Part shown: positions 53,611-64,000 of the stretch, one piece after another
How positions within the stretch are numbered: the first letter of the stretch is position 1
Layout: each line of letters starts with the position of its first letter
Assembly: GCA_940337035.1 (NCBI GenBank)
Contig: CALNHX010001934.1
Span: forward strand, 62,001-126,000
DNA length: 64,000 bases
Direction: 5' to 3'
DNA from: Agriotes lineatus
Lineage: Eukaryota; Arthropoda; Insecta; Coleoptera; Elateridae
The notes under the pieces: model-generated
The model's database searches: none
Seen by the model: only the letters and a program-made list of their open reading frames with translations
What the model was told of the DNA's origin: nothing
Position numbers and translations under genes: made by a program

Positions 53611-56600
53611 ATACACACACAAAGACTGAACAATTTGTATTTCTGGATAGAATATATACACTAGTTGTTTTTTAGAGCGAATATTACTATTATTGTCACA
53701 TTAAGTCAATTTCTTTTTTAAAATATTTTGCGTTCGCTATCAGAGCCCTTATACATAACGTCTTTTACACAAAAACAACTCAAATGAACTAGTAACTAAC
53801 TAGAAGTGTTTTGTTAAACCAAATTCTCATAGTTCTGCTTTTCCTACGCAGTAGTTTGATCTGTCAAACTTGTGTCCATCTGATTACACCAAGGCACGTA
53901 CGCGCCTAGATTAACGGACGAGCGAAGTTCTGCAGAACAGTAATGAATGCTTCGTAGCGTTGCCAGCTTAGTCAATGTTTAAAATGTTAACGCGAGGGTG
54001 GCTATGTTCTGTACTGTTCATGGAAGTACGTCGGGAAGTTCCTGGATGAATTCCTTATGCGCCGTGAATAATTCATTGGCAATTAGTTAGCTCCGTTGTT
54101 GCAATATGCCATACGTCTGGTGTAATGTGTTCCGTATAGGCTACAGAGACGAACTTCTGAAGTGATATTATTTATCTACAGTGATGGAAATTAGAGCTCC
54201 ATGATCATAATTAGTTATACCAAACTTCTAGGATTTGGCTACCTTTTATCGTTGTATACAACATCACCAGTGTGTCATATGTTCAAAACATACTCTGTTT
54301 TTTAAACAGTCGCGGTCGAAATGGTGTTTTAGATACAAAACGCTCTTAGAAAATCGTCAATACAAAAATATAAAAAAAACAACAATTATCGCTTTCCGGT
54401 AATCTATGAAGAACACAATACTAATTACAAAAAGGGAAAGTAATACTATTTCAATCACAACCACCTGGTAGATCATCGACGACATCGAAATTGATTTGAA
54501 AGAAAATGATCACACAGGTATTGTACGGTAATCACAAATCAATTTAAAAAAAAAGCAAACGAACCAATATACTGAAAACGAAATACAAAAGTAAATTGTT
54601 AAAATATACATGCATGCATCATGATTTGCAGAGGCTGACGGCATGGACCAACAGCTCCAAACGTGCAAAAGCGATACCCTTTTGCAACATTTTCTCCAAT
54701 CCTACGACATAAGATTATCTTAACGTCAGAACTGTACGTCTGTATGATCCGAATTAGATATATCAACTAGCAGTCCAGTGAGACAAATGTCTCATTTAAT
54801 AAAACAAAAAAGACCGTTTTGCAAATAGAACGCGTATTCACCACACGTACGTATATGACGTCATTGTTGGTAGAAAACTACCGGTCGCATTCGCCTTGAT
54901 AAAATTTGCCTAGAATCTAACCTAAAAAGTTAGGATTAGGATAATTAAGATAATAATTAGTGTTAGAGACTGAAATTCGGTTCCTGACCTGACATGACCA
55001 TTCCAAACATATAACTTTAATAACTTTTTTCTCTATCTCTTACGGTTTGGCTGCTGACACAGCGTCCCGGACGGACGGACAAGTCTATTAGATAAAGGAT
55101 AAATGTCCCCCATTCATATCAGAAAATTTCAACTTTAAAAATTCATTAGAACCGCGATCTAACAAGGTTTATAAGTAATCGTGTTCCGTAACAAGATTTT
55201 TTTGTTCATAATAGTTATGTGAAGTGGGGTTTGACGTTTTTCCTGATTCAAAGCAAAATGCAGCAACTTTTATAAGAGCTGTGAATAAAAAACTATTGAT
55301 TTTACGGTTTATTTATTATAGCAATATTGTGTATACTGCAGAAAAGTTGGCAAATGAAAAAATAAATCGTCTACACTTTTTTAACAATCAAACTCTAAAA
55401 ATATCCGCGAGACTAAAAAGAAATTCGATCAACCATATAATTTCGTTTCATTTGGTTGCATATATTATGGCTCGCCACTGAAATTGCTGTATTAGAGTTA
55501 CATGACTACACACAACCATATACACGAACCCACTACAGGCCCAAATGTGCATAAAATAGTTTATCTTCCTCCGTTAATCTAAAATACAAATAAATCTATA
55601 AAGAAGAAACTGCACAACAATTACTAAACACCACTACGTTACATTCTACATTTTCTAGTATTTCAAAATATGTCTTAACAAAAAATTAAAAATTCAACAG
55701 TGTGTAACATTATAAAATTCATTACTGGATGTTTTTGCGCCTTTATCATTAGGCAACCTTTCTATATTACAAGTACAACATAATCTTTCTGTATGACAAT
55801 TTAGACATCAGGAGTTGTTTTTGTTACCATCGCAAATTGTTACGGAATTTTGACGCTATTGGCTAACTGAAGTCTTTCCTTTCCATGACAAATCCGTAGC
55901 TACTGACTGTCGAAAAAACGAATACTAGAGAGATGTTGATAAACAGTCACAAAACGGCACAAAAAACATTCTTAGCAAGTTTGCTCGAGACAAATGGCCC
56001 CATTTTTGTTTTCTGTACCGAGTGTTGACGATGAGTTTGTGGTTGATGTTTTAAGAGGCATCGCCCACATGCTTAAATGGATATTTAAAGGTTACAATTA
56101 TCACTTAAGAACCCGAACACCAACTAAGGGTTTGTTCTACGTTCCTGTACGTTTTCATAATTTTTCGTTTTCTTCGTGTTGTTTTCCGGCGAGTTGAGTC
56201 ACCAGTCTTACTTCCTCGTATGTGTGGATTTCTATGAGCGCCAGAACCTGTAGCACGTTCCCACATTTGGTGAAATTTTCCGTTATTTGGAACGTCCATA
56301 TTGAAGGTTTAAATTGCACTAAAGTCATTACTTAACGTTTAATAATCTTTAATTCCGTTAATGTCAGCACTGACGGGTTGAATAGCTTAAATACTTGAAA
56401 ATTTAGCTTGGCTTAACAACTTTTTCTAACAAATTTCTAATGATGTAGTAAAATCGGTCTTAAAGTAGACGTTTAATGATGACTGCGTTCGAAACGGCGC
56501 ACAACGTGTATAAACTTTGTATGATTGCCATACCGTTAACATTGAGTTGCAACACACTTTAATAGACGCGATTTTCATATTAAAAACTCGCTTTGTATTT

Positions 56601-57094
56601 CAATTTGTCAGATTCCTACCTGACTTCAACTACAATACTTTATATGCGTATGTACACACCTGATGAATTACTTCGCCGAGATATATGTATTTAACTTATT
56701 AACTGTAACTGTTATTACTGAATATATAGTTTTGTTTTCTCTGCACTTTTTGCGTTCGATCATCCTACTGCAGCCCTACTGCCTACAGTGGCTCTATCGA
56801 GGTATCCTCAGTCATGTTACACAGCCTGGCGCCCCTTAATGAATATTGTAATTACAACGATTGGTCCTTTACTTTGTATTTGAACTACGACCACTCTACC
56901 GTTCTATATTCAGGAACTAACGAGTATTTTACCGGATGCATAAGGTAAGATTTGGTATTATTTATTTTATACAACTGACGGTTATTAAGCGTAACAAGTG
57001 TCCCAACAACTAAGCAAATAAACACAAACTTGAATATTAACAAACAACTAACTAAAAATATGCCCATTTCAGAAGATATAAGACAAAGCGACTC
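53611..57094. other. No gene recognised
   Basis: AT-rich DNA. The frames at 55224-55481 (+), 55994-56197 (+) and 56105-56299 (-) have no recognisable domain, and the last two overlap on opposite strands. No repeats shared with the rest of the window were seen. Confidence 0.4.
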
Positions 57095-57252
57095 GTGAGC
57101 TCACTATTGTTTAATGTTATAATGGACAAAATCATAGACGAAGTTAAGAAAGTAAACTACATGACTAGACAAAGAGTAAAAGTATTATTTTATTTTGACG
57201 ACGTTGTTGCTACGGGTTCCAGCAGAGCAGCAAGGATTGTTTTAAATAGCTA
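57095..57252 (+). pseudogene. LINE reverse-transcriptase fragment with YFDD
   Basis: The frame from 57098 reads SLLFNVIMDKIIDEVKKVNY and then VKVLFYFDDVVATGSS, matching the 'SPLLFNLxMD' and 'YADD' regions of insect LINE reverse transcriptases. A stop follows. It is a short dead fragment. Confidence 0.72.
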
Positions 57253-57589
57253 ATAGGGCAGCGTTCGCAACGTTAACGCATTTTTAGGTCTACGTTCATT
57301 AATTCTTATAACTGACTTAACTAAGGTTTGCAGACCACATTGCCTTTAGGGAAAAATACCCACAGCTACTTAGAAGAGACGGAGAGGACGGGCACCGCAC
57401 TCAAAGGGAATTATAAACGAACAGGACCTGGCCCTTCACAAATGTTTCTTACTGTCGCTACATGCATCACGCGCAAACCACTAAACAGTATTTAGCTCCA
57501 TAACCGGTAGAGGGTGCTATACCTTGCAGTAAAAAAATAATGATAACAATATCCGCAGTAGTTGCACACGAAATAACTATATGCTAGCG

Positions 57590-57869
57590 TTTTTATTTTA
57601 TTTTTGTTTATTGTATTGTGGTACTCAGCCAACAGCCGTTAGACCAATTATAGGTGTCGCTGTACATTTATGGGGACTTCCAACCCCACTAACGACTGTC
57701 ATGATGTTATTATTACATCCGGGACCAACTATTTCCGAGACAGCCGTATCACGAGGCGCAGAGGGAAGCAACCGTGGAACTCCTATCCAAGTTCTGACCA
57801 GAAGCTAGAGCGCTGCTTAACTCTGCTGATCGAACGTGGACGCTTGTTCAAGCTACACCACTCGGGACC
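57590..57869 (-). mobile_element. 5S-rRNA-derived SINE, copy D
   Basis: The minus strand begins ggtcccgagtggtgtagctt, with the 5S-like head ('atcagcagagttaagcagcg', 'cagaacttggataggagttc'). The body is as in the other copies, ending 'gctgttggctgagtaccaca' and an A/T tail. Confidence 0.88.
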
Positions 57870-58439
57870 TTATATTATATGTAACTAAATTCAAATCCTT
57901 CTCATAATTCAATTTATTGACTGTTCCGGGAAAAACTGAATAACTCCACTAACAACCAACAAAAAATGGAAAAAAATTGCAAAAATCTTGAATTTTTTTA
58001 AATGTCAAAATTAATACAAGGTTTGCGATTGCTTTTCATTATGTATCAATTGTGTTTCACTGTTTGTCAAATGTAGTTCCCATTTGTCAATCTTGACAAG
58101 TGTTGACAAGAAGGAACAGCATCTGAAAGAAAGTGAGACATAACTGATAAATGGTGAAATACAATCGGAAAATCCTGTAAATTTCAAACCAATGAAGTAA
58201 AACAATTACACTAAAATTAATGACGTAACCGAACTGCTCTATGAGACACACGGTGCATGCTTACAAAGTCAACTAAATTTCACAAAAACTTAATATAGTT
58301 TATTGCGCTCACACAGTGCAAAACAAAACCTATTAACACCACCTACAGGATGAACTTTACTAAAATCTGATGAGTTATTAGGGAATCAACATCAACACAA
58401 ACTTTATTATTTTATAATTTAAATACGCAACTTTCCCCA
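57870..58439. other. No recognisable feature
   Basis: AT-rich sequence without shared repeats. Confidence 0.45.
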
Positions 58440-58740
58440 AATTTTATATCGAAAAACTTAGTTTCCGAGGAAAACAGGCCGCGAACTCGCTCTCACATTT
58501 CCCCGTAAGGGCGGATTGCTTCAATGTTGAAATAACAAGGGCTGTTTATATAAATCCGCGGTTGCCGCTAACTATTAGCTGGGGAGGCAGCGATGTTTTG
58601 TTCCCAACTTAAAGCAAGCAACATTAATTTTCGTTTTATGTAGTTTGCGGTTTGTTTTCTATAACAACAAGGGTTTAATTATGCCAAACTGGAAGCCGTT
58701 GCTGACCCGACACACAGCAAGAGCAAACATAAGTTACAAA
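58440..58740. promoter_or_regulatory. Candidate conserved noncoding element
   Basis: Balanced non-repetitive sequence with Runx-type cores (tgcggttt near 58648; cgcggttgccgc near 58558) and a TGTTTAT forkhead-type core (58542). No long frame. It resembles an enhancer by texture only. Confidence 0.3.
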
Positions 58741-59814
58741 ACGTGAAGTAGGGCTTTTGCGGCATTTTAGGTATAGAAACATACTACTTTATCATAAAAA
58801 AACTCAACACAATTGGTTTCTTCTCTACATCAATATTTAAAATTTGTTCGATGTAAAATACTCCTGTCTTTTTAACGCTTTAATATGATGAAATGCGATT
58901 ATATCAAGTGATTCAATAAATTTCCATTCTAGGTTGATGATGAAAATTAAAAAAAAAAACTTACGACACTTTGCTCACACGCACGTCATTGTGATTGTCA
59001 AATTTAAATGTAACCAACAAGTGATCAGAATCACTGGTTCTTAAGAAAGAAGTTAATGAGTGATGAATGAAAAAACGTTAGATCAAATGATAATATCTTT
59101 ATCGTAACATATTTGATGTGCAACTATCGATTAACTAATTAACAAGTCGTCCAGCAATTAATTAAGTTTAAGTTTCCCTTTATTTCAAGAAGTTAATGCA
59201 AACATTTGGGTAAAAGTAATGTACATTTGATCCACCCTACTTACCACCACTGACGCACCAATAATATTCGAAAGCCATTTCCACTTACCTGAAAAAAAAC
59301 ATATATATAAGTATATTTTTAAACCTAAATGCGCTTTCTTATACTTAGTGAGAAAATTGTGAAGAGTTGATCCAAAACATTCATATTTTTGTTACGTAGG
59401 TATATAGTCTATATACCAGTTTTCCCTTTAGTTGTTAATTCTTTGGACTGCAGTTTGCCATTCTAGTTTATTGAAATTATTTTATATTCACGCACCACAC
59501 TAGTTCGGGATTCATAAAGGTATTTTAGTCATTAATACTCGTTTTCTTTTCACGATAAATAAAGGTTATATTTAAAGAACTTTTGCTTCTATCCAGTTTC
59601 CAAATTACATCAAACTACTACTGACACTTGACGCCTTGTCACTGTATTTTTGTCTTTTTTCATATAACTCAAACATTCGGAGACCTTAAGGCTATTTTCC
59701 GCAATGTGCGGCAGTGTTCCCAACGTATTTAGATGTAGCTGGACTACAAAAGGATTTCAGCTAAATCATAGTATGATATTAAATTAACACATACATAAAT
59801 AGAGTGACTAAGTC
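58741..59814. other. No recognisable feature
   Basis: AT-rich sequence. Confidence 0.45.
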
Positions 59815-60350
59815 ATAGCCTGCTAGGTCTGTTTGAAAACTCCCGCCGCCACTGGCTCTTGAATACGCCAGAGGGGACCGCGTAATCCGTCGCGTCGAAT
59901 TTCTTGCGGTAAAATTTCATGTGCGGGGGACAGTTCAGTATTTAACCAGATAGAAGTGAGCCAGGAGGTTGCGTCTGGTGTGTTACCTATTCCGTGCATA
60001 TGACCGTTGGGAAACCCCTTACCATGCCGAGTTAGAAAATTTACGACGAATGTCGGATATATCCGGCTACTAATTTGAAATTCCGATTCCAGTCTCATTT
60101 TTGAATTTCGCGAATATTCATATCGACTGACAGTCGGATACTATCGAAGAATCCCTTATCTATCATTTCACAACCCCCTTGCATCCTGACGAAACTCTGG
60201 AGAAACTCCCCTAGAGTAGAGTTGACGCTAGTTTCGCTCGTCCATTTGCTTCTGTTTTCAAGTTACGAGCCGCATATACAAGCCTGAAAATCTCGCTCAA
60301 ATATGGCGTCCAGCGATCCAGTAGCCCACGATTAACACTGGGGGTTTGTA
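59815..60350. other. GC-richer block with an unassigned 91-codon frame
   Basis: 59823-60098 (-) encodes a balanced 91-residue product (including FVVNFLTRHGKGFPNGHMHG) unlike the AT-biased frames elsewhere. No family was recognised and it has no introns or signals. The block runs on to about 60350 with similar composition. It could be a transposon fragment, an exon or noncoding DNA. Confidence 0.25.
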
Positions 60351-60559
60351 ACTTCCTTTCGTTTCCGCATCTGCCATCGCTTGAATTGCATTTCAGCTAA
60401 GTTGAAACGTATACCTTTGAAATATGTTGTATGTATACCTAGGCTCAGTTTTGCATGTGCGAAATACGTTTTGAGGCATATCCCCGGTCGCAGTGCAGTA
60501 ACGCCTTCAGTGTTTTGTACCAGTATATCAATTCATGATGTTTATTGGGTAGTTCGAAC

Positions 60560-60775
60560 GATTAGAGAAACAATCTGTCCTCGTTGTTCGCCTTTCTGTT
60601 TCAGCAAAGTGCCAAATTTTCCTTGTTTATTTTTAATTTTAATTATTAATTCGTTGATATCCAAGACACATTGTTCTTTGAAACGTTCAATTTCTAATCA
60701 TTTTCATTTTTCAGGGTGTCGAAATGCCAAATAAACAGCATGAATCATATCACGCCACAAAAATATTTCAGAAAT
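60560..60775 (+). repeat. Penelope-like repeat, third copy
   Basis: 'attaattcgttgatatccaa', 'ttctttgaaacgttcaattt', 'cagggtgtcgaaatgccaaa' and 'cacgccacaaaaatatttca' follow the order of 2860-3010. The GAAACGTT hairpin is kept with other stem bases. Confidence 0.55.
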
Positions 60776-61373
60776 TAGTGTATGAATATTGTTTTTCCCC
60801 TGTGGGATTTCTCCTCAGGCGAACACATGCGATGGCGTTGCTTATCACGAGCAGGTACACATTTTTTAAGCAATGTTTTAAAACTATCTGCTGCGGTCAC
60901 AGCTACAAAGCTGAATCGCTTAAATTTATTTTTATGAATGTTATATATTAAGAAAGTTCAAATTACTGTATGATTGCATTTTGTAACGCGCAGTGCAGTT
61001 CGAAGTATGTTGAAGTCAAATAAGCTTTTTTTCAACCTTTAAGCTTGTACATGTCGTAAAGTGGGATTCCCCTGTAACAAAGTAACTGCGAAATGTATGT
61101 CATCATGTTCCCCATACGCGAAATAATAAAAAATAATAAAATGTCATCATGTTGAGAAATTAACATCTCTCTATACGCCATGTAACTTTTACAACTGTCA
61201 GCTACTAACTCATTGTAAGTACCGTTCACTTATTTTTAACTTCAATTTAATTAATAATTAATGATAGTACATTAAAAACGCAGCTCTAATAGAATCAGAG
61301 TACCTATGAATATTTAGACATAAATTTGACATTTCCTGTAAAATTTTCATCGTACTTGGAAAACATCTAAATA
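60776..61373. other. No recognisable feature
   Basis: AT-rich sequence. A short local direct repeat ('atgtcatcatgtt') occurs near 61098 and 61141. Confidence 0.4.
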
Positions 61374-61375
61374 TA

Positions 61376-61739
61376 CAGGGTGTATCAACATTACATTTAC
61401 AAACTTTGGGAGTGGGTTCCTTACACCAAAACAAGAAACGAAAGCCATATAAACTTTAGAAAACGCTTCAATTTAATGTTATTAATAAAATGACATAATG
61501 TGTCATGCATTATCAGCTTATTAGCAAAAGTTGAAAATGTCGTCAACTTATAATCAATGTTCAAAATATCGTCCGCCTGCTTTTAGACACACATGTACTC
61601 GTCGGATCATGAACTGTCGCACACTTTTGCTAATAAGCTGATAAAGTGTCATGTTTTTTCATTAATACCATTAAAACATCGTTTTTTTAAGTTTATATGG
61701 GCTTAGTTTCTTGTTTTGTTATGAGGAACCCACACCCTG
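61376..61739. mobile_element. 364-bp MITE, CAGGGTGT ends, TA target site
   Basis: It starts CAGGGTGTATCAACATTACA and ends 'gaggaacccacaccctg'. The arms pair over 'agcttattagcaaaagt' and 'acaaaacaagaaac' with small indels. TA flanks lie at 61374-61375 and 61740-61741. Confidence 0.78.
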
Positions 61740-61741
61740 TA

Positions 61742-62229
61742 CATAGAATCCAAAAGTAAAACGTGGCTATGGTTTAGATTTGAAATTAGCTAGATAAGTA
61801 CATATAGGATCAAGCACTAATGTTAGGAAAACAAAGGTTTGGCTCAATATTAGATTTATACAGCGATGCACATCTTTCTGCAGTAGTAGCTGTAAACAGT
61901 AACTAATGTGGTAATGTGCGACGTTTACCACAGATCTTTCTTTTTCACAGCAAACCTATGGGAACTTTTCAAATAGTTTTCCTGTTTGAAAATGTTTGAA
62001 GTTTGTCAGATATACATTAATAAATTTCAAATTGTTCATTTTGAAGGGAACGCAGAATTGGTTTGGAAATCATTAGTTCACTAGTTTTAATCATGGCTTT
62101 AATACAAGCCTGTTATGAAACTTCCAAATGAGTTTGTGCAACGCCCTCGCATATTCAGTACAGAATACATCTGAGACTAAAATAGCGTTTTTAGCAGTAA
62201 TTAAACAAATTAAAGCAATTTCGACGCAG
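61742..62229. other. No recognisable feature
   Basis: AT-rich sequence. Confidence 0.45.
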
Positions 62230-62580
62230 TTCTCTTAGCGCACAGACATTTCCCCCGAACGCTCCCCAAAAACCTCCAGTTACAAGTTTTATAATTAGCT
62301 TAATTAAAAATCCTACATCCAAAAGAAGAGGGATTGGTAGATTTATAAAACATCAAGGGTGAGTTTATTAAGTTTTCATTATTGATGCGACCTACCGTCG
62401 CGCATTAATAAGCGACAGAGCCCTGCTGTAGAATTTCAATTATCTGACAAGGGCGAACGGAACAGTTCCGTAAAAGGGTTGATCATAAGCCAACATGGCG
62501 CTATTCGCAAACTTTAAAACCTTGGAATTTCCTACGGCACGGTTATTGACTTGTATAACGCAGCCAGGAGAGATTTCCTT
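62230..62580. promoter_or_regulatory. Candidate conserved noncoding element
   Basis: A non-repetitive block with homeodomain-type sites (ttataattagcttaatta near 62291, gcattaata near 62402) and GC-richer stretches ('acctaccgtcgcgcattaat', 'gggcgaacggaacagttccg'). No frame. Inferred from texture only. Confidence 0.33.
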
Positions 62581-62904
62581 GTAATTGAAAAGAGTACAGC
62601 ATTAGATGGCTAAACAAGTTATTAACATATAGTAACTCCAAACTGGATATCTAATTTCAAGTATTTATTTTTCAAAAAGTATATTCTTTGAGTTCTTTTA
62701 AATAAAAGATTTTTTAACCTATTACAAAGCTGGCCTAATCCTACTATATTTTTGCGTTTTTAAAATTGAATTGTAAATAAAAAAGTTAACTTTTGCTTAA
62801 GTCGAATAGCGGTTGAAGAGTTGGAAATTATATACGACATTTCTAATAATACTGAAACACTACAATAAAACATTTAGTAATGCGAACTACATTAATTAGC
62901 AAAG
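62581..62904. other. No recognisable feature
   Basis: AT-rich sequence. Confidence 0.45.
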
Positions 62905-63150
62905 AAAAAACATCGCAGGCGGTAGGACTCGAACCTTCGTTTTCAGGAGAATTGTGTGCTATTCAGATGCTTTACCCGCTCGGCTAAAAACCCTACTTAA
63001 CATACTTGGTTGTCGTTGTAATATAAATGCCACGGTAACGACAGGACACAGAACCGATCGCGGATGAAGTGCGTCCGACCGGTGACGACAAAAAAGTGAC
63101 ACACGCAGGCAGGCAGGCAAGCACAACGACGTTTATATGTACGCAATAAA
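62905..63150 (-). mobile_element. SINE-like repeat with internal tRNA-like domain, copy 3
   Basis: Minus strand: 'acatataaacgtcgttgtgc' and 'tgcctgcgtgtgtcac' first. Then, after about 140 bases, a good tRNA-like domain with A-box 'tagccgagcgggtaaagcat' and B-box 'aaggttcgagtcctaccgcc'. The 3' phrase 'cgcctgcgatgttttttc' follows. The tRNA-like part resembles class II tRNAs (Ser/Leu), but the acceptor stem is poor. It is shared with 38965-39190 and 39640-39800. Confidence 0.6.
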
Positions 63151-64000
63151 TAAAAATTAACGTCGTCAACTTGCCAAATCTCCAGAAAATTAACGGTTAC
63201 GATTGCAGGCTAATTTTTGCACAATGGTCAAATTGGCATGGAGAGGCATGGAACAGGAAGAAGAAATCTTAGCTATCTTTTAAAGTAAAAGTTAAAACTA
63301 GCGACAGCGCGACTCTGGTCTCCTTGAGAAATTGCCATTTTTGTCTATTATGGAGGATTCGAAGCGAGACGGAAGCCCTACTTCGTTAAGATTGAAGATG
63401 AACAGTGTCTTATTAACTCAAAAAAGCAGTACGGGGTAAGTGTTCAAGCTTTTCCGTGAGTAAATCTAGATTCTCACCTACAGAAATCATACTAGACACA
63501 GGCGCTACGATTAACAACAAACGATATGACTATTTCAAAAACGGTGGCGACTTTAAATTTACACCAAGGAACTACGTTACAACAATCAAAATTGACAACA
63601 AAGAGTAAACATTCACTTCAAGGCGGTAATTTCGGTTCAATATCATAACATTTAGACGAACGACGGCACTGCGTGCCATAGCGACACTTTAAGATCACTT
63701 CACTGTACATTTATACGCGTCACAATTATCACCTAAAACAATAGCCGGTGAGAAGAGATTCAGCTGCTCTGGTTACGTTGTCCAACTCAAGTTGGACGTC
63801 GCGCCTCAGCTACTGCCACGAACTAGAGAAAAAGTATTGGGAACTGCATAGGCGCGATATTCAAGCAGGCGTAAACGGCATTATATCCCTAGGACAAGGG
63901 TCAAGATTGAAGCACGTATGACAGACAGGTTACGGTACGAAATTCGTGGCTTCATTCCAATGATAGTTTAGCATACAGACGAGGTTTCCACTTAAAAGCC
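63151..64000. other. Unassigned sequence with an aspartic-protease-like motif
   Basis: At about 63488-63522 (+) the frame reads EIILDTGATIN. LDTGAT is the active-site signature of retroviral-type proteases in LTR retrotransposons. The frame closes after about 40 codons and nothing else of pol is seen, so at most this is a relic. The rest of the stretch up to the window end is unassigned. Confidence 0.25.

Overview
The window looks like a piece of a large, AT-rich, transposon-laden insect genome. The clade cannot be named from the sequence. The evidence is a gypsy-type errantivirus, mariner/Tc1-type relics, TA-flanked MITEs, Penelope-like and LINE relics, tRNA- and 5S-rRNA-derived SINEs, and very little host coding sequence. 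No complete host gene is visible. The host material is mostly noncoding DNA of intron or gene-desert type, with a few GC-richer islands that may be regulatory, one possible tiny first exon at 32393-32401 (+), and one possible CpG-rich internal exon at 35682-35982 (-).

The outstanding feature is a complete 8150-bp endogenous errantivirus at 20629-28778, read on the minus strand. It has two 330-bp LTRs that are base-for-base identical, a 4-bp CGCG target duplication, a tRNA-Ser primer site, a polypurine tract, and intact gag, pol and env. Pol follows gag by a -1 frameshift at an AAATTTT heptamer one codon before the gag stop. Env has an open N-terminal region (hydrophobic signal) with no ATG, entered by a splice acceptor inside the end of pol. 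It carries an R-x-K-R cleavage site, a fusion peptide and a C-terminal membrane anchor. Identical LTRs and unbroken frames mean a very recent insertion.

Layout. 1-2700: degenerate tandem repeat split by a 703-bp MITE. 2.7-3.0 kb: inverted-arm repeat, probably Penelope-related. 5.7-6.1 kb: tRNA-derived SINE with a perfect 16-bp target duplication; a truncated copy lies at 9.35 kb. 10.9-12.7 kb: two foldbacks and a dead DDE transposase. 14.2-16.8 kb: a 2.5-kb element with TIRs and a 10-bp duplication; part of it recurs at 29.2-30.3 kb. 17.7-18.1 kb: GC-richer conserved-looking DNA. 19.3 kb: tRNA-Ser-like pseudogene. 19.8-20.1 kb: first of four 5S-derived SINEs (others at 36.2, 51.3 and 57.6 kb). 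20.6-28.8 kb: errantivirus. 32.2-32.4 kb: promoter plus mini-exon candidate. 35.4-36.0 kb: CpG-rich island. 38.5 kb: FLYWCH-like relic. 40.2 kb: MITE. 40.9-41.4 and 45.0-47.7 kb: LINE reverse-transcriptase relics. 42.2 kb: Penelope GIY-YIG relic. 50.8-53.6 kb: a satellite of about 190 bp carrying nested insertions. 57-64 kb: LINE, SINE, MITE and Penelope-like fragments among unannotatable DNA.

The parts do not form one pathway. The only set of genes that works together is the errantivirus gag-pol-env cassette. Everything else is a layered record of insertions.
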